Made by a program: the position numbers and the translations under genes | From: an uncultured Clostridia bacterium | Lineage (GTDB): Bacteria > Bacillota > Clostridia > Christensenellales > Borkfalkiaceae | DNA: 64,000 bases | NCBI GenBank assembly: GCA_947589285.1 | Contig: CANPZV010000003.1 | Span: 1 to 64,000 of the forward strand | Reading direction: 5' to 3' | The notes under the pieces: model-generated | Seen by the model: only the letters and a program-made list of their open reading frames with translations | Databases searched by the model: none | Told to the model about the DNA's origin: nothing | Part shown: positions 27,224 to 37,604 of the stretch, in pieces | Layout of the letters: every line of letters begins with the position of its first letter | Position numbering within the stretch: position 1 is the first letter of the stretch

Positions 27224-27517
27224 ATGTATTTTTCCCCTTTTCTCTATCATATCACATATTTCTCGAATTGAAATAGACACTAAGAATAAAGTGTATATTT
27301 ATCAACCAAATTATCATAGGTTCATTTTCGCCATACTTACAGTGAATGACCATTGACATCATATTGAATCTATTGTATGGTTAATTTATAACATAAACAG
27401 TTCCAAACAAACATTGTACACGTTGTAAACATGAAATTTTTTTTGATTTCGCGCACATTGGCGCAACATAACGTGGAAAAACGTTAAAATTTAACAAGGA
27501 ACTGCAAGGAGGAAAAA

Positions 27518-30500
27518 ATGAAGGCAAAAACATTTCGGATCCTGACGTTTTCCGTCGTCGGCTTTCTGCTCGCGGTGGTCATCGCGGTGAACGTCGCGGC
27601 GGGCATCTGGGGAGGCGATCTGATCCGCATCATGAGCGGCTCCGATCTCGACGACGCATCCCGCGCGGCGGGTGCCGCGCTTGCCGAGCAGATCGTGGAA
27701 GAGGGCACCGTCCTCGTGAAGAACGACGGCAACGTCCTTCCCCTCGACGCGGAGAACGAGGAAGAGACGAAAGTCAACGTGTTCGGGTGGTCGTCCGTCT
27801 ATTGGGTCTCCTCGGGCAGCGGCTCGGGCAGATCGACGAACAACGGCGATTCTTCGCTCGAAAAGACGCAGGTGAAGTTCCTTGACGCCCTCACGAGTTT
27901 GGGTGTGGAATACAACACCGAACTTTCGGAAATGTACAAAAAATATGCCACGCGCAACGGTTACGCGTGGGATACCCTCCACGGCTACGACTATGAGTCC
28001 TGCCGCCTCGTCGAACCGAAGATGTCCGATTATTCTGAAACTCTTCTCGCAAACGCAGAGGCCTATTCGGACGTCGCGATCGTGGTCCTGAGCCGCGTTT
28101 CGGGCGAAAGCACGGACGCTCCCCTCGTCCAATACAAGGGCGCGAGCGTCAGCTCCACCCCCGCAACGGGCGACGACGCGGCCCTCACCTATCTCGACGC
28201 CTCGTCGGAAGAGCGTGAACTCCTCGCATATGTGGGCGAAAAGTTCGAGAAAGTCATCGTCCTCATCAACGCCACGAATGCGATGAATCTCAGCTTCATG
28301 GACGACGTTGCAGGGCTTGACGCTTGCCTTGTGACGGGCGGCACGGGCGACGTTGGCACGACGGGGATCGTCAACCTGCTCTACGGGCAGGTCATGGGCG
28401 AAAATCCCAAGAACGGCCAAACGGGCGACCTCATCAGCCCCTCGGGAAAGCTCACGGACACCTATCCTTACGATTTCCGCACCAATTCCTCTTGGGCGAA
28501 CACGGGCAACCTCGGCGTCGGCAAGTACACGGGCGCGGAAGGCCTCTATCCCCTCGGCGTATCAAACGGCAACTTCCACGGCAACCCCGCCTTCACGCAG
28601 GTCAGCTATCTCGACTATGTGGAGGACATCTATGTCGGCTACAAGTGGTACGAGACGGCGGACGCGGACGGCTTCTGGGATTCGAACTTCGCAAAGACGA
28701 CGTTCGGCATCAATAACGGGTATGAGGACGTCGTGCAGTACCCCTTCGGCTACGGCATGACCTACACCAAATTTGACTGGGCGGTGACCGAATCGGTCAA
28801 GGACAGGTCGATCACCCGCGACAACGTGAATCAAGAGATCTCCATCACCGTCAACGTCAAGAATACGGGCGACCACCCCGCACAGGAGGTCGTGGAACTC
28901 TACTACACCCCTCCCTACACCAAGGGCGGGATCGAGAAAGCGGCGGTCAACCTGCTCGCCTTCGCCAAGACGCCCGTTGCGGTCGAACCGGGAGAGTCGC
29001 AGAACCTGACGCTCACCTTCTCCCCTGCCGACATGGGTTCCTATGACGCCTACGGCAAGAGGATCGTCGGCGGCGGCTGGATCCTTGAAAAGGGCGACTA
29101 CACCCTCTCCCTCCGCACCGACGCGCACACCGTGAAGGACATGAACGGCGCAGAGATCAAACTGACCGTCGGAAGCGACATCATGAATTATGACGAGGAA
29201 CAGGCGTTCAACCTCTTCACGGGCGACGACGCGGCCGACTACGGCATCTCCCTCGACGGAAGCAACACGGGCGCGAACATCAAGTATCTCACGAGAAACG
29301 ACTTCGAAGGCACCTTCCCCACCGTTGCCGCAAATACCGACAGGACCATGAGTACCAAGACCCGCGCGATGAACCAAAAGGTCAAGGACCACAACCTCTA
29401 TGACGTGAGCGACGTCGTCGCATGGGAAACTGCGCAGGTAGCCGCAAACGGCGACCAGCCCATTGAAATGCCCGCCATGGAGAAAAAGAACGGTCTCACT
29501 CTGTTCGATGAATCGGGCAAAGTTGCCAACGAACTCGGCAAAGAGCTGGGTGCGAATTATGACGACGAACGGTGGGAGGACGTTCTCGACCAGCTCTCCT
29601 TCACTGAAATGAGCAATCTCGCCCTGCACGGCTATATCCATGAGGAAAAGGTCGATTCCGTCGGCAAGGCGGAGACCGCTTCCCTCGACGGCCCCTCGCA
29701 GTTCGCCTCCTTCAACGTGAGTAACGGCGTCGGCACGGGCTACCCGAACCCCTCTGTGCTTGCACAGACGTGGAATCCCGAGCTTGCGAAGAGCTTCGGC
29801 CTCTCCGTCGGCGCGGAAGCCGTGACGTCCGGCCGCCAGGGTTGGTATGCCCCCGGCCTGAATCTCCACCGCTCGGCCTTTGGCGGAAGAAATTATGAGT
29901 ACTTCTCCGAAGATTCCCTCTTCACGGGGATCATGGGTGCGGAGATCGTCGAAGGTTCCCTCGACGCGGGCGTCTACGTCTACGTCAAGCACATCATCGG
30001 CTACGATCAGGAGACGGCGCGTGACTCCATCTACTGCTGGATGACCGAACAGGCCCTCCGCGAGACATATGTACGTCCCTTCAAGATCCTGATCGACAGG
30101 GTCGAGAAGAACGTCGGCGGTACCCCCGGTCTCATGTCCTCCTACGGCCGCATCGGCGCGATCTGGGCGGGCGGCAGCGAAGCCCTCCTCACCAAGCTCC
30201 TCCGCGAGGAATGGGGCTACAACGGTGCGATCCTCACCGACTACGCCGATCACAAGGACTTCATGAACGGCGACCAGATGATCCGCGCGGGCGGCGACAT
30301 GTGGATGGACGGCGTTGACAAGGGCAGCTTCAGGAGCAACCTGCACAGCACGAAGGACAATGCCGCGTTCGTCTCCAAACTCCGCGAGAGTGCGCACCAT
30401 GTGCTGTACATGATCTGCAATGCGGGCTATGTCAACTCCAATTACAATGCCGACGCAGACAATCCCATCGTCAACAAGGGCGGCAAATCATTCCCGCTCT

Positions 30501-30604
30501 GGACGTACATCGGGATCATCGACGCCGTCGTTGGCGCAGGCTGTGCCGTCTGGGTCGTGTTTGCGATCCTCAAGAAGGATAAGATCGCTCCGGACGTCAT
30601 CTAA
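27518..30604 (+). CDS. Glycoside hydrolase family 3 with permuted domain order and TM segment at each end
   Basis: N-terminal TM; EEGTVLVKNDGNVLPL (normally C-terminal) precedes Fn3-like NTGDHPAQEVVELYYTPPY, then GGRNYEYFSEDSLFTG...GYNGAILTDYADHKDF; C-terminal TM. Confidence 0.9.
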   Translation: MKAKTFRILTFSVVGFLLAVVIAVNVAAGIWGGDLIRIMSGSDLDDASRAAGAALAEQIVEEGTVLVKNDGNVLPLDAENEEETKVNVFGWSSVYWVSSGSGSGRSTNNGDSSLEKTQVKFLDALTSLGVEYNTELSEMYKKYATRNGYAWDTLHGYDYESCRLVEPKMSDYSETLLANAEAYSDVAIVVLSRVSGESTDAPLVQYKGASVSSTPATGDDAALTYLDASSEERELLAYVGEKFEKVIVLINATNAMNLSFMDDVAGLDACLVTGGTGDVGTTGIVNLLYGQVMGENPKNGQTGDLISPSGKLTDTYPYDFRTNSSWANTGNLGVGKYTGAEGLYPLGVSNGNFHGNPAFTQVSYLDYVEDIYVGYKWYETADADGFWDSNFAKTTFGINNGYEDVVQYPFGYGMTYTKFDWAVTESVKDRSITRDNVNQEISITVNVKNTGDHPAQEVVELYYTPPYTKGGIEKAAVNLLAFAKTPVAVEPGESQNLTLTFSPADMGSYDAYGKRIVGGGWILEKGDYTLSLRTDAHTVKDMNGAEIKLTVGSDIMNYDEEQAFNLFTGDDAADYGISLDGSNTGANIKYLTRNDFEGTFPTVAANTDRTMSTKTRAMNQKVKDHNLYDVSDVVAWETAQVAANGDQPIEMPAMEKKNGLTLFDESGKVANELGKELGANYDDERWEDVLDQLSFTEMSNLALHGYIHEEKVDSVGKAETASLDGPSQFASFNVSNGVGTGYPNPSVLAQTWNPELAKSFGLSVGAEAVTSGRQGWYAPGLNLHRSAFGGRNYEYFSEDSLFTGIMGAEIVEGSLDAGVYVYVKHIIGYDQETARDSIYCWMTEQALRETYVRPFKILIDRVEKNVGGTPGLMSSYGRIGAIWAGGSEALLTKLLREEWGYNGAILTDYADHKDFMNGDQMIRAGGDMWMDGVDKGSFRSNLHSTKDNAAFVSKLRESAHHVLYMICNAGYVNSNYNADADNPIVNKGGKSFPLWTYIGIIDAVVGAGCAVWVVFAILKKDKIAPDVI

Positions 30605-30627
30605 GGCAACACAATTTCACAGGATAG

Positions 30628-30662
30628 AAAAAGTCTGCGGCGTTCCGCCGCAGACTTTTTTT
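30628..30662 (+). terminator. Terminator after the GH3 gene
   Basis: aaaaagtctgcggcg ttc cgccgcagacttttttt. Confidence 0.93.
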
Positions 30663-30679
30663 GTTGGACTTTTCCGATC

Positions 30680-31220
30680 ACGCTGCCCCTCGCTGCCCCT
30701 TTTAGAGGAAAGGGGTTTCAAAACCCCTCTGTCACTCGCTTCGCTCGTGACATCTCCCCTATGAGGGGCGACAAGAATAAGGTGATGGTTCGGCAAGCTC
30801 ACCATGACGGAATCAGTACGACACCCCCTCAGTCACGCAAGGGCGCGTGACAGCTTCTCATGCGGGTAGAGACCCGCATTTGGTCACCGTTCGCGCAGAT
30901 AATGCGCTCACTCACCGCAAAACGCAGCGCACAGCACACTGTGCTGTTGCGCAAGAATTGCGTTTTGCGACCCTCAAGGGGGAGCCGAGACCCTTGCCCA
31001 CCCCTCGAGGGGTGGGTGTCACGAAGTGACGGAAGGGGTGTCATTCCTATCCCCCTACCACAATTTTTAATTTTCAATTTTTAATTTTTAATTAAAATGC
31101 GGTGACCCACCCCCCTACCCCCCCTCCCATGGAGGGGGTAGGGGGGGCACTCCCATGGAGGGGGTAAAGAGGGGCATCCCCATGGAGGCGGCGAGGCCGC
31201 GGCTCCCCAATAAGGGGCGA
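30680..31220. repeat. Cluster of modular intergenic repeats (region B)
   Basis: cgctgccccttttagaggaaaggggtttcaaaacccctctgtc...; triplicated cccatggagg; AT-rich repeat copy 2 at 31062-31094. Confidence 0.85.
30916..30969. other. Long nested inverted repeat
   Basis: cgcaaaacgca ... tgcgttttgcg outer arms; inner gcgcacagcac act gtgctgttgcgc. Confidence 0.75.
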
Positions 31221-31397
31221 CGAAAGAAACCGCGTCACAAGGAAAAATGAAAATAATGTTCAAAATTCACAAAATCGTGCTGTAAGTTTTCATTTTTATA
31301 ATCACGGGATTATTATGCGAAAAAAGGTGTATTTATTCTATTGTTATGATATAATATAAAGAACTAAATTTATATTTCTATATTTTTGGAGGACGGT

Positions 31398-34300
31398 ATG
31401 AAAAAATCCATACGCAACTACCTGTTGTCCGTCTTGATCGGCATTCTGGCCCTGCTCTCTGCGGTCGGAATGGCGGCTTGCGGCGACAGCGGCGCAAAGA
31501 AGCACACGTTGAAATTCAACGCGGGCGACGGGATCGACATTCCCGACATCGTTGCCGCCGCGGGCGAATCGATTACCCCCCCCGCAGATCCGACGAAAGA
31601 AGGATTCGAATTTGACGGGTGGTATCTCGACGCCGACGGTACGGGCGAGAAACAGACGCTCCCCACCGTCATGCCCGAAGAGGACGTCACCTACTACGGC
31701 AAGTGGACGGGGCTTCCCAAGCTCACCCTCTCGCTCGGCGGCGGGTCCCTTTCCGACGGAAGCGAATTCTATTTGAAGGCAGGCACCGATCTGTTCGCCT
31801 TCGTGAAGGACTTCGCCCCCGTGTTGGAGGGGCATGAATTCGGCAAATGGACGCTCGAAGGCGTTGACCTCAAAGAGGGCGACGTGATGCCCGAAGGCGG
31901 CGCGACGCTCACGGCGGTCTGGAAGGTCCCCTTCTCCGTCAAGCTCTACAAGCTCGATTTCGCCTCCTACGACGAATATACGGCGGAGACGGGCGAGACC
32001 AAGGGCTTTGGCTATGCGGGCGAGACCGTTGACCTCACCCCCTTCGTTCCCGAACATTACACTCTGAACACCGTCAAGACGGGAGCCGTCAAACTCTCCG
32101 AGGAGGGCGGCGACGTTCTCTCCGTCTATGTCGATCCCAAATACACGCGCTTTACCGATGTATTCGAGGGCACTGACCTCCTCTATGAGCTTGAGACAGA
32201 GAGCGGCGTCCTCTATCTCGACCGCGTCGGCATGGAGGAAGGCAGGAAGAAGAGTACAAGCTATAATAAGGAAACGGGTGCGTTTTCCTTTGAGACGGGC
32301 GAGGACGACGGCGACTTTGTCCTGAGCGGCATGATCTCGGGTGAGAGGTTCTACTACTTCCGCGACACCGTTTTCCGCACTTTCAGCGACTATCTCGGCT
32401 CGGCCGCGACGCTTGAGATCGGCTCGCCGACCGATGTCGAATTCACGCCCGCAAGCGGCTCCCCCGTGAGCGGCGGCTATTCCGTGAATGCAGAGACAGG
32501 CAGGTACGTCTTTACCCCGACGACGGGCGATCCCTTTGAATTTGTCCTCATCGAGGAAGCGGGCGTCCTCTACTTCCGCCTGAGCGATGGCATCGGCGGC
32601 TGGTACGCCTACGGCGGCGAGCTTACGGGCGGCGGCTGGTCCATTCTCGGCTTTGACGGCTTCGGCGTCGCGACAAGTTTGGACGACGAAGGTGCGGAAG
32701 TCGAATTCGATTACATCGTGAGAGACGCCGAAAAGCGCGTCATCGACCTTCCCGAACTTGGCCGCATCATGCTTACAGACGGCACGCACGAGGATCTCGG
32801 CGGCCACAAGATCGACGGTACCTTCAGCCAGTCCGACGGCTTTGAGGGCGACTATCTGTATCAAACTACTTCCTCTCGCAGGATCGACGTCCTCACGCTC
32901 GACGGTTTCGGCGGCGCGGTCCGCAGCTATCATACCGATGAGGATCCCACGGTACACCCTATCTCGGACGGCACTTACAAGGTCGAAAAGGATGAGACCT
33001 GGCTGATTCGCAGCGGCGGCTCCATCGGGAACTACGGCGGCGTCAACCAATGGCTCCGCTATACGGCAGTCCATAAAGAAGATGACGTTACAGACCCCCG
33101 TTTTGAGAAAGGAAACGGTTCGGGTACAAGCGTCATTACCACGTCCACGGATGAGGAAGGAAATACGGTAAATCACTTCTCACCCTATTATGTGAGCGAC
33201 GACGGAACGATCAGCTTCGGAAACGATTATCTCAGCGTCCTTCCCGGTGCCTACGATGTGACGAACAGCTTTGTGTACCAGGGCACAGACTACCCCGTAG
33301 ACGATACGCACAAGGCATTCCTCTATTTCAACAATCATCAATTCGGAGACAGCAGCTATCAGGAAGTCGATCTTTGGTACGGCACATATTCCGAAACGAG
33401 AAAAGACTTCATCTATGAGCTTGTCGTTTGGGCGGGTTGGTTCGCAGACGACAATGAGATCTTTGATTTGGATGAGGGGTCTTACTACAACGGCATGTAC
33501 TTTAAGGACATGACCGACGACGGCACCTTTGAATTCGACTATGAGGATTGGGACGGAGATCCCGAGATCTACAAGCTCTTTGACGATGCAAACGGCAAAC
33601 TCGAGATCGACGCAAGGGGCGTTGCCCGCTTCTATCCCAAGTCGGACGATCCCGAGGCAAAGGGCGGCTACGGCGACCCCGTCGTGGTGAGCTATAAGGA
33701 AGTCGCCACGGGCCTGATCTCCGTGCTGGAATTCACCTTCCCTGCAAGCGTCCCCGCAAGCGTACACACGAAGTACGCCATCTACAGCAATTACTATGAC
33801 ATCACGGCGGACGAGGAATCGATCGTCATCATCGATCTTCAGGGCAACGACGTCAAGTATCTCTCGATCGTCTATGCGGACGGATCGACGGGCGGCGACG
33901 TCATCATCGTCATGAACGGCGAACTCTCCTTCGTCGGTCTGCTCTATTCGGACGAAGAGAGCGGCGTGATCGCGCTGGAGTTCCTTCTTACGGGTACGAT
34001 CGTTCCTGCGGGGACTTCCGACGATGAGTTCATCTTCACCAACAACGACGACGTTTATTACGAATACCTCGATTACTATGAGGACGTTGATATCATCCTC
34101 GGCACCTTCTCAGAGTTTCAGTTCAAAGTGGGCGAAGAGGACGCCTTCCTCTACTTCGACGGGTACGTCTTAGACCTTGCAAACGGTCAGGACACGCTGA
34201 AAACGGACGGCTACGGCAGCGCGACCCTCACCGTCGGCGGGACGGCGACAAGGGGTTCCTACTATGTGGAATACAACATTCTGACCTTTACGCCCGAAAC

Positions 34301-37300
34301 TGCGGCGGACGAAGAGGTCGCCCGCTCCTACTACCGCATCGACGAAGAGAAGAAAACCTTCACCCCCATCGATCAGAACGAGGACGAAGGCCTTGTGCTT
34401 GGCCCCTACTACGGTGCATCGGTCAATGAGAACGGCCTTCCCGAAAGCATCCTCCTCTCCACCCTCTTCCTCGACGGCGTTGATACGTTCACCTATGAAT
34501 ACCTCGGCGAAGATCTGGAAAGCATCGTGACCGAGACGGGCAAATATGAGGTCCTCAGCAAGAACATCGCCATAACAGGCAGGCTCCGCGGCTCCTTCAC
34601 CATTCAGCTCACCTTCGACAAGGCGAATGCGACCGACGCGGACGATGTGCGCGAGGCAAAACTCTTTCTCTACGACCTGTACGACGACAACGGATTCTAT
34701 CCCCTCTTCGCCATTCAAAACGACGCCCAAATGGGCACATACAACGCCTATGCGGAAGATAGTGAGGCCGCGGACGGCAAGTCCCCGCTCGGCGTTCTCG
34801 AGGGCGGCGACGGCTATTACAGGGAGAGCGCGTCGTTCACAGGCACTGACAGGGACGGTGACTTCGACTACACGGGCTACATGGCCCGCGGGAACATCGA
34901 GGACCTGTATTACGACAGCATGCCCATGTTCAGTGAGGACAAGAACGGCAGCGTCGTCGTGTTCGTCACTTACATCGACGGGAAAATGGTCCAATATGTG
35001 TTCGATATCGACAAGACCGACCCCACCAAGATCCTCTACCGTGATAAGTTCTATGGTACGGTCGCGGAGTACAGGACGCAGGGCGGCACGACGGGCAACT
35101 ACCTCCACCTCGACGGCCACAGCGTAGCGATCCTCTACAACGAGAACGACGAAGTTGTAATGTCCGGCACCTATGAGACTGTCCCGACCATGAAGGATAC
35201 CTACGCCTTCAAGGCAAACGGCAAGACGGAATTCCTCTTCACGCCTTCGTCGACCTCCTACGGCGGCGGCGTCCTCTACATCTATAAGGTCTATGCCGAG
35301 GAAGATGAGTTCGTCTGCGTCAACGACGACTGGTCTATCCTCGCCATGGACGGCTTCGGCAACGGCGTCTATATCGACAAGTACGGCGTGTCCTATTCGG
35401 GCGAGTACTCCACGGTCATCGAGGACGAGGGCGTCTACTGCCTCAACGTGACGGGTACCACCAAACGCATCTACTATCAGATCCACAGCGACGACAACAC
35501 GTTCACCCTCTGCCAAGGGGAATTCCTCACGAGCGAGGACGGCGGGACGCTCTACGTCTACTTCGGCACCGACGAATCGATCAGGATCCCCGACGGCGTC
35601 CATACGATCGCGGGACGCGCGTTCGTGCTTTCGGGCGCGAGCAACATCAAGCACATCGACTTCAACCAGGTCCAAACGCTCGAGGAATACGCCCTCAACG
35701 GCATGTGGGCACTCGAAGAGGTCGTCTCCGACTCTATCATCACCGTCGGCCCGTCGGCATTCATCGACACAAAGACGATCGTCAAGGTAGAGCTTCCCAA
35801 CTGCACGGAGATCGGCGAGAAGGCGTTCTACAACTGCAACGGCATCGAATCGGTCAAGCTCGGGAAGATCCAAAAGATCGGGGCGTACGCCTTCTCGAGG
35901 GACATCAACTGGTGCCCCGCGTGGACGCTCGATCTCACGGAAGTGGAAGACCTCAGCAAAGTCGAGATCGACTTTACCGCCTTCCTCGCCCTGAAGGGCT
36001 ACTTCAAGATCGTCAACGATACGATCATGGTAGACGGAAGCAAGATCCTTGTGAGCGGCGGCGTGGACGGCCTCAACGCGGCGGCCACGAAGCTCAAGGG
36101 CAAGACGGCCTCTATCAGCTATCACGATCTGGCAGGCGCGGCGGATGCCGACAACAAGACGGGCGAACTCGATGTAGACCTCTCCCCCTATGTCACCCTC
36201 GCTGCTCCGTCCGACGACCCCGCCTCAGGCCTCGCCTTCTATAGCTTGGCAAGCGATACGGTGCTTCTCTTCGACGGCGGCCTCGCAACCGTTTATGAGA
36301 AAGACTACTACTCCTATGAAATGAGTAAGGCCTACCCTTATTACATTGATGACGACGGAAAAGCGGTTCTCTTCTCTTATGATGCAACAGAGGGCTACAA
36401 GCAGGATCTTTCGGTTGACCTCAGCGCGACGACCCTTACGCTTGACGGGATTACTTATCTGAAGTCTGGGGAAACGGCTACACTTACTGCGACTGTAAGC
36501 GGAAAGACGGTCACCGTCACCTACAAATCCGAGGTCACGAGCAGTCTCTTCGTCAGCGTAAGCGTTACAGGTGTGACATACGACGGAACTCCTTTGGACA
36601 CAGACGACTATTATTTCAGCTACGACATGGTCCTTGAATTTTCAGCGGGTGGCCACTATTTCACTGCCGAGCTTGAAAATGGCGAATTTATCTTCACCGA
36701 CCACGGCGAAGAGATCGTTTTAGAGGATAAGTCGCAGGCTATATGGTTCCGCATTACCTTGTTGAAATCCGCCGATGACACATATACCTTGAAAACGATT
36801 GAGTATAATGAACGCGGCGCAAGCTCGCCTGACTATTACATCGACGGCACAATTTACTGCACGGAAAAGGCTGACGAAGAGAATACGTGGTCTTTCACGC
36901 GGAATCCCAACCACTACACGTTACATCTCAATGCTTCCGCACAAGGCGACCTCACGCTTACGGTGATAAACGAGGGTAGCGTGTTTACGTCGAACGGCTT
37001 TACGATAACGATTAAGGTGAAAACCGATCTTACAATTGAGGAGATCATCGAAATCAAATCGGATAGTGAGACGGTCGATCTTCAGAAACTGACATATTCC
37101 GAAGATAAAAAATCTGCGACATTTACTCTTAATGACAACACTTATATCATCAAGGTATCTTCCTATGAATACTCCCCTTACTTCACTGTTACGGCAATGC
37201 AAATCAACTATGATTTAACTGGCTCAGGTTTGGCATTTGACGATGATTATAACATGTTCCTCATTGCCGCCAAAGTCCACATCGATGAACAGGGAAATTT

Positions 37301-37484
37301 GCAAATCATGGAAGTGACAACATTCCAAGATTATTTTGATGATACCGATATTGAATATTCTTCCGCAACGAAGAATAATGACGGGAGCATAACGCTCCAC
37401 CTCAACGACGGAAAACATGCTAAAATCTCGGCATCGATGGGTAGTTCTGGTATTGATTTCTCTATCGAATGGGTAGAAGCGTAA
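31398..37484 (+). CDS. Giant (~2028 aa) repeat lipoprotein with InlB-type repeat and BspA-like LRR segment
   Basis: SD ggagg; lipobox SAVGMAACGD; TPPADPTKEGFEFDGWYLDADGTGE (Listeria-Bacteroides repeat); recurrent L..DG[FY]G motifs; LRR IRIPDGVHTIAGRAF...IGEKAFYNCNGIESVKLGKIQKIGAYAF. Confidence 0.85.
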   Translation: MKKSIRNYLLSVLIGILALLSAVGMAACGDSGAKKHTLKFNAGDGIDIPDIVAAAGESITPPADPTKEGFEFDGWYLDADGTGEKQTLPTVMPEEDVTYYGKWTGLPKLTLSLGGGSLSDGSEFYLKAGTDLFAFVKDFAPVLEGHEFGKWTLEGVDLKEGDVMPEGGATLTAVWKVPFSVKLYKLDFASYDEYTAETGETKGFGYAGETVDLTPFVPEHYTLNTVKTGAVKLSEEGGDVLSVYVDPKYTRFTDVFEGTDLLYELETESGVLYLDRVGMEEGRKKSTSYNKETGAFSFETGEDDGDFVLSGMISGERFYYFRDTVFRTFSDYLGSAATLEIGSPTDVEFTPASGSPVSGGYSVNAETGRYVFTPTTGDPFEFVLIEEAGVLYFRLSDGIGGWYAYGGELTGGGWSILGFDGFGVATSLDDEGAEVEFDYIVRDAEKRVIDLPELGRIMLTDGTHEDLGGHKIDGTFSQSDGFEGDYLYQTTSSRRIDVLTLDGFGGAVRSYHTDEDPTVHPISDGTYKVEKDETWLIRSGGSIGNYGGVNQWLRYTAVHKEDDVTDPRFEKGNGSGTSVITTSTDEEGNTVNHFSPYYVSDDGTISFGNDYLSVLPGAYDVTNSFVYQGTDYPVDDTHKAFLYFNNHQFGDSSYQEVDLWYGTYSETRKDFIYELVVWAGWFADDNEIFDLDEGSYYNGMYFKDMTDDGTFEFDYEDWDGDPEIYKLFDDANGKLEIDARGVARFYPKSDDPEAKGGYGDPVVVSYKEVATGLISVLEFTFPASVPASVHTKYAIYSNYYDITADEESIVIIDLQGNDVKYLSIVYADGSTGGDVIIVMNGELSFVGLLYSDEESGVIALEFLLTGTIVPAGTSDDEFIFTNNDDVYYEYLDYYEDVDIILGTFSEFQFKVGEEDAFLYFDGYVLDLANGQDTLKTDGYGSATLTVGGTATRGSYYVEYNILTFTPETAADEEVARSYYRIDEEKKTFTPIDQNEDEGLVLGPYYGASVNENGLPESILLSTLFLDGVDTFTYEYLGEDLESIVTETGKYEVLSKNIAITGRLRGSFTIQLTFDKANATDADDVREAKLFLYDLYDDNGFYPLFAIQNDAQMGTYNAYAEDSEAADGKSPLGVLEGGDGYYRESASFTGTDRDGDFDYTGYMARGNIEDLYYDSMPMFSEDKNGSVVVFVTYIDGKMVQYVFDIDKTDPTKILYRDKFYGTVAEYRTQGGTTGNYLHLDGHSVAILYNENDEVVMSGTYETVPTMKDTYAFKANGKTEFLFTPSSTSYGGGVLYIYKVYAEEDEFVCVNDDWSILAMDGFGNGVYIDKYGVSYSGEYSTVIEDEGVYCLNVTGTTKRIYYQIHSDDNTFTLCQGEFLTSEDGGTLYVYFGTDESIRIPDGVHTIAGRAFVLSGASNIKHIDFNQVQTLEEYALNGMWALEEVVSDSIITVGPSAFIDTKTIVKVELPNCTEIGEKAFYNCNGIESVKLGKIQKIGAYAFSRDINWCPAWTLDLTEVEDLSKVEIDFTAFLALKGYFKIVNDTIMVDGSKILVSGGVDGLNAAATKLKGKTASISYHDLAGAADADNKTGELDVDLSPYVTLAAPSDDPASGLAFYSLASDTVLLFDGGLATVYEKDYYSYEMSKAYPYYIDDDGKAVLFSYDATEGYKQDLSVDLSATTLTLDGITYLKSGETATLTATVSGKTVTVTYKSEVTSSLFVSVSVTGVTYDGTPLDTDDYYFSYDMVLEFSAGGHYFTAELENGEFIFTDHGEEIVLEDKSQAIWFRITLLKSADDTYTLKTIEYNERGASSPDYYIDGTIYCTEKADEENTWSFTRNPNHYTLHLNASAQGDLTLTVINEGSVFTSNGFTITIKVKTDLTIEEIIEIKSDSETVDLQKLTYSEDKKSATFTLNDNTYIIKVSSYEYSPYFTVTAMQINYDLTGSGLAFDDDYNMFLIAAKVHIDEQGNLQIMEVTTFQDYFDDTDIEYSSATKNNDGSITLHLNDGKHAKISASMGSSGIDFSIEWVEA

Positions 37485-37507
37485 CGGAATGTGCAAAGCA
37501 CAAAATG

Positions 37508-37540
37508 GGCGGCGGGCGCAAATTAGCCCGCCGCTTTTTT
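37508..37540 (+). terminator. Terminator after the giant lipoprotein gene
   Basis: gcggcgggc gcaaatta gcccgccgc tttttt. Confidence 0.9.
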
Positions 37541-37604
37541 GTGTCTAAAAAGGCTCCTCCCAAGGAGAAGCCTTTCCCGCAGGTGACTGAGGCGGGCATG
37601 AATC

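Noticed and set aside
24932-27271. 779-aa plus-strand ORF opposite the TetR and GH5 genes
   Set aside because: Antisense to two clearly recognisable CDSs; long antisense ORFs are common in GC-rich DNA; no SD or domain.
27412-27445. Catabolite-repression-like cre site upstream of GH3 (tgtacacgttgtaaaca)
   Set aside because: Only partial match to the cre consensus; too weak to call without CcpA data.
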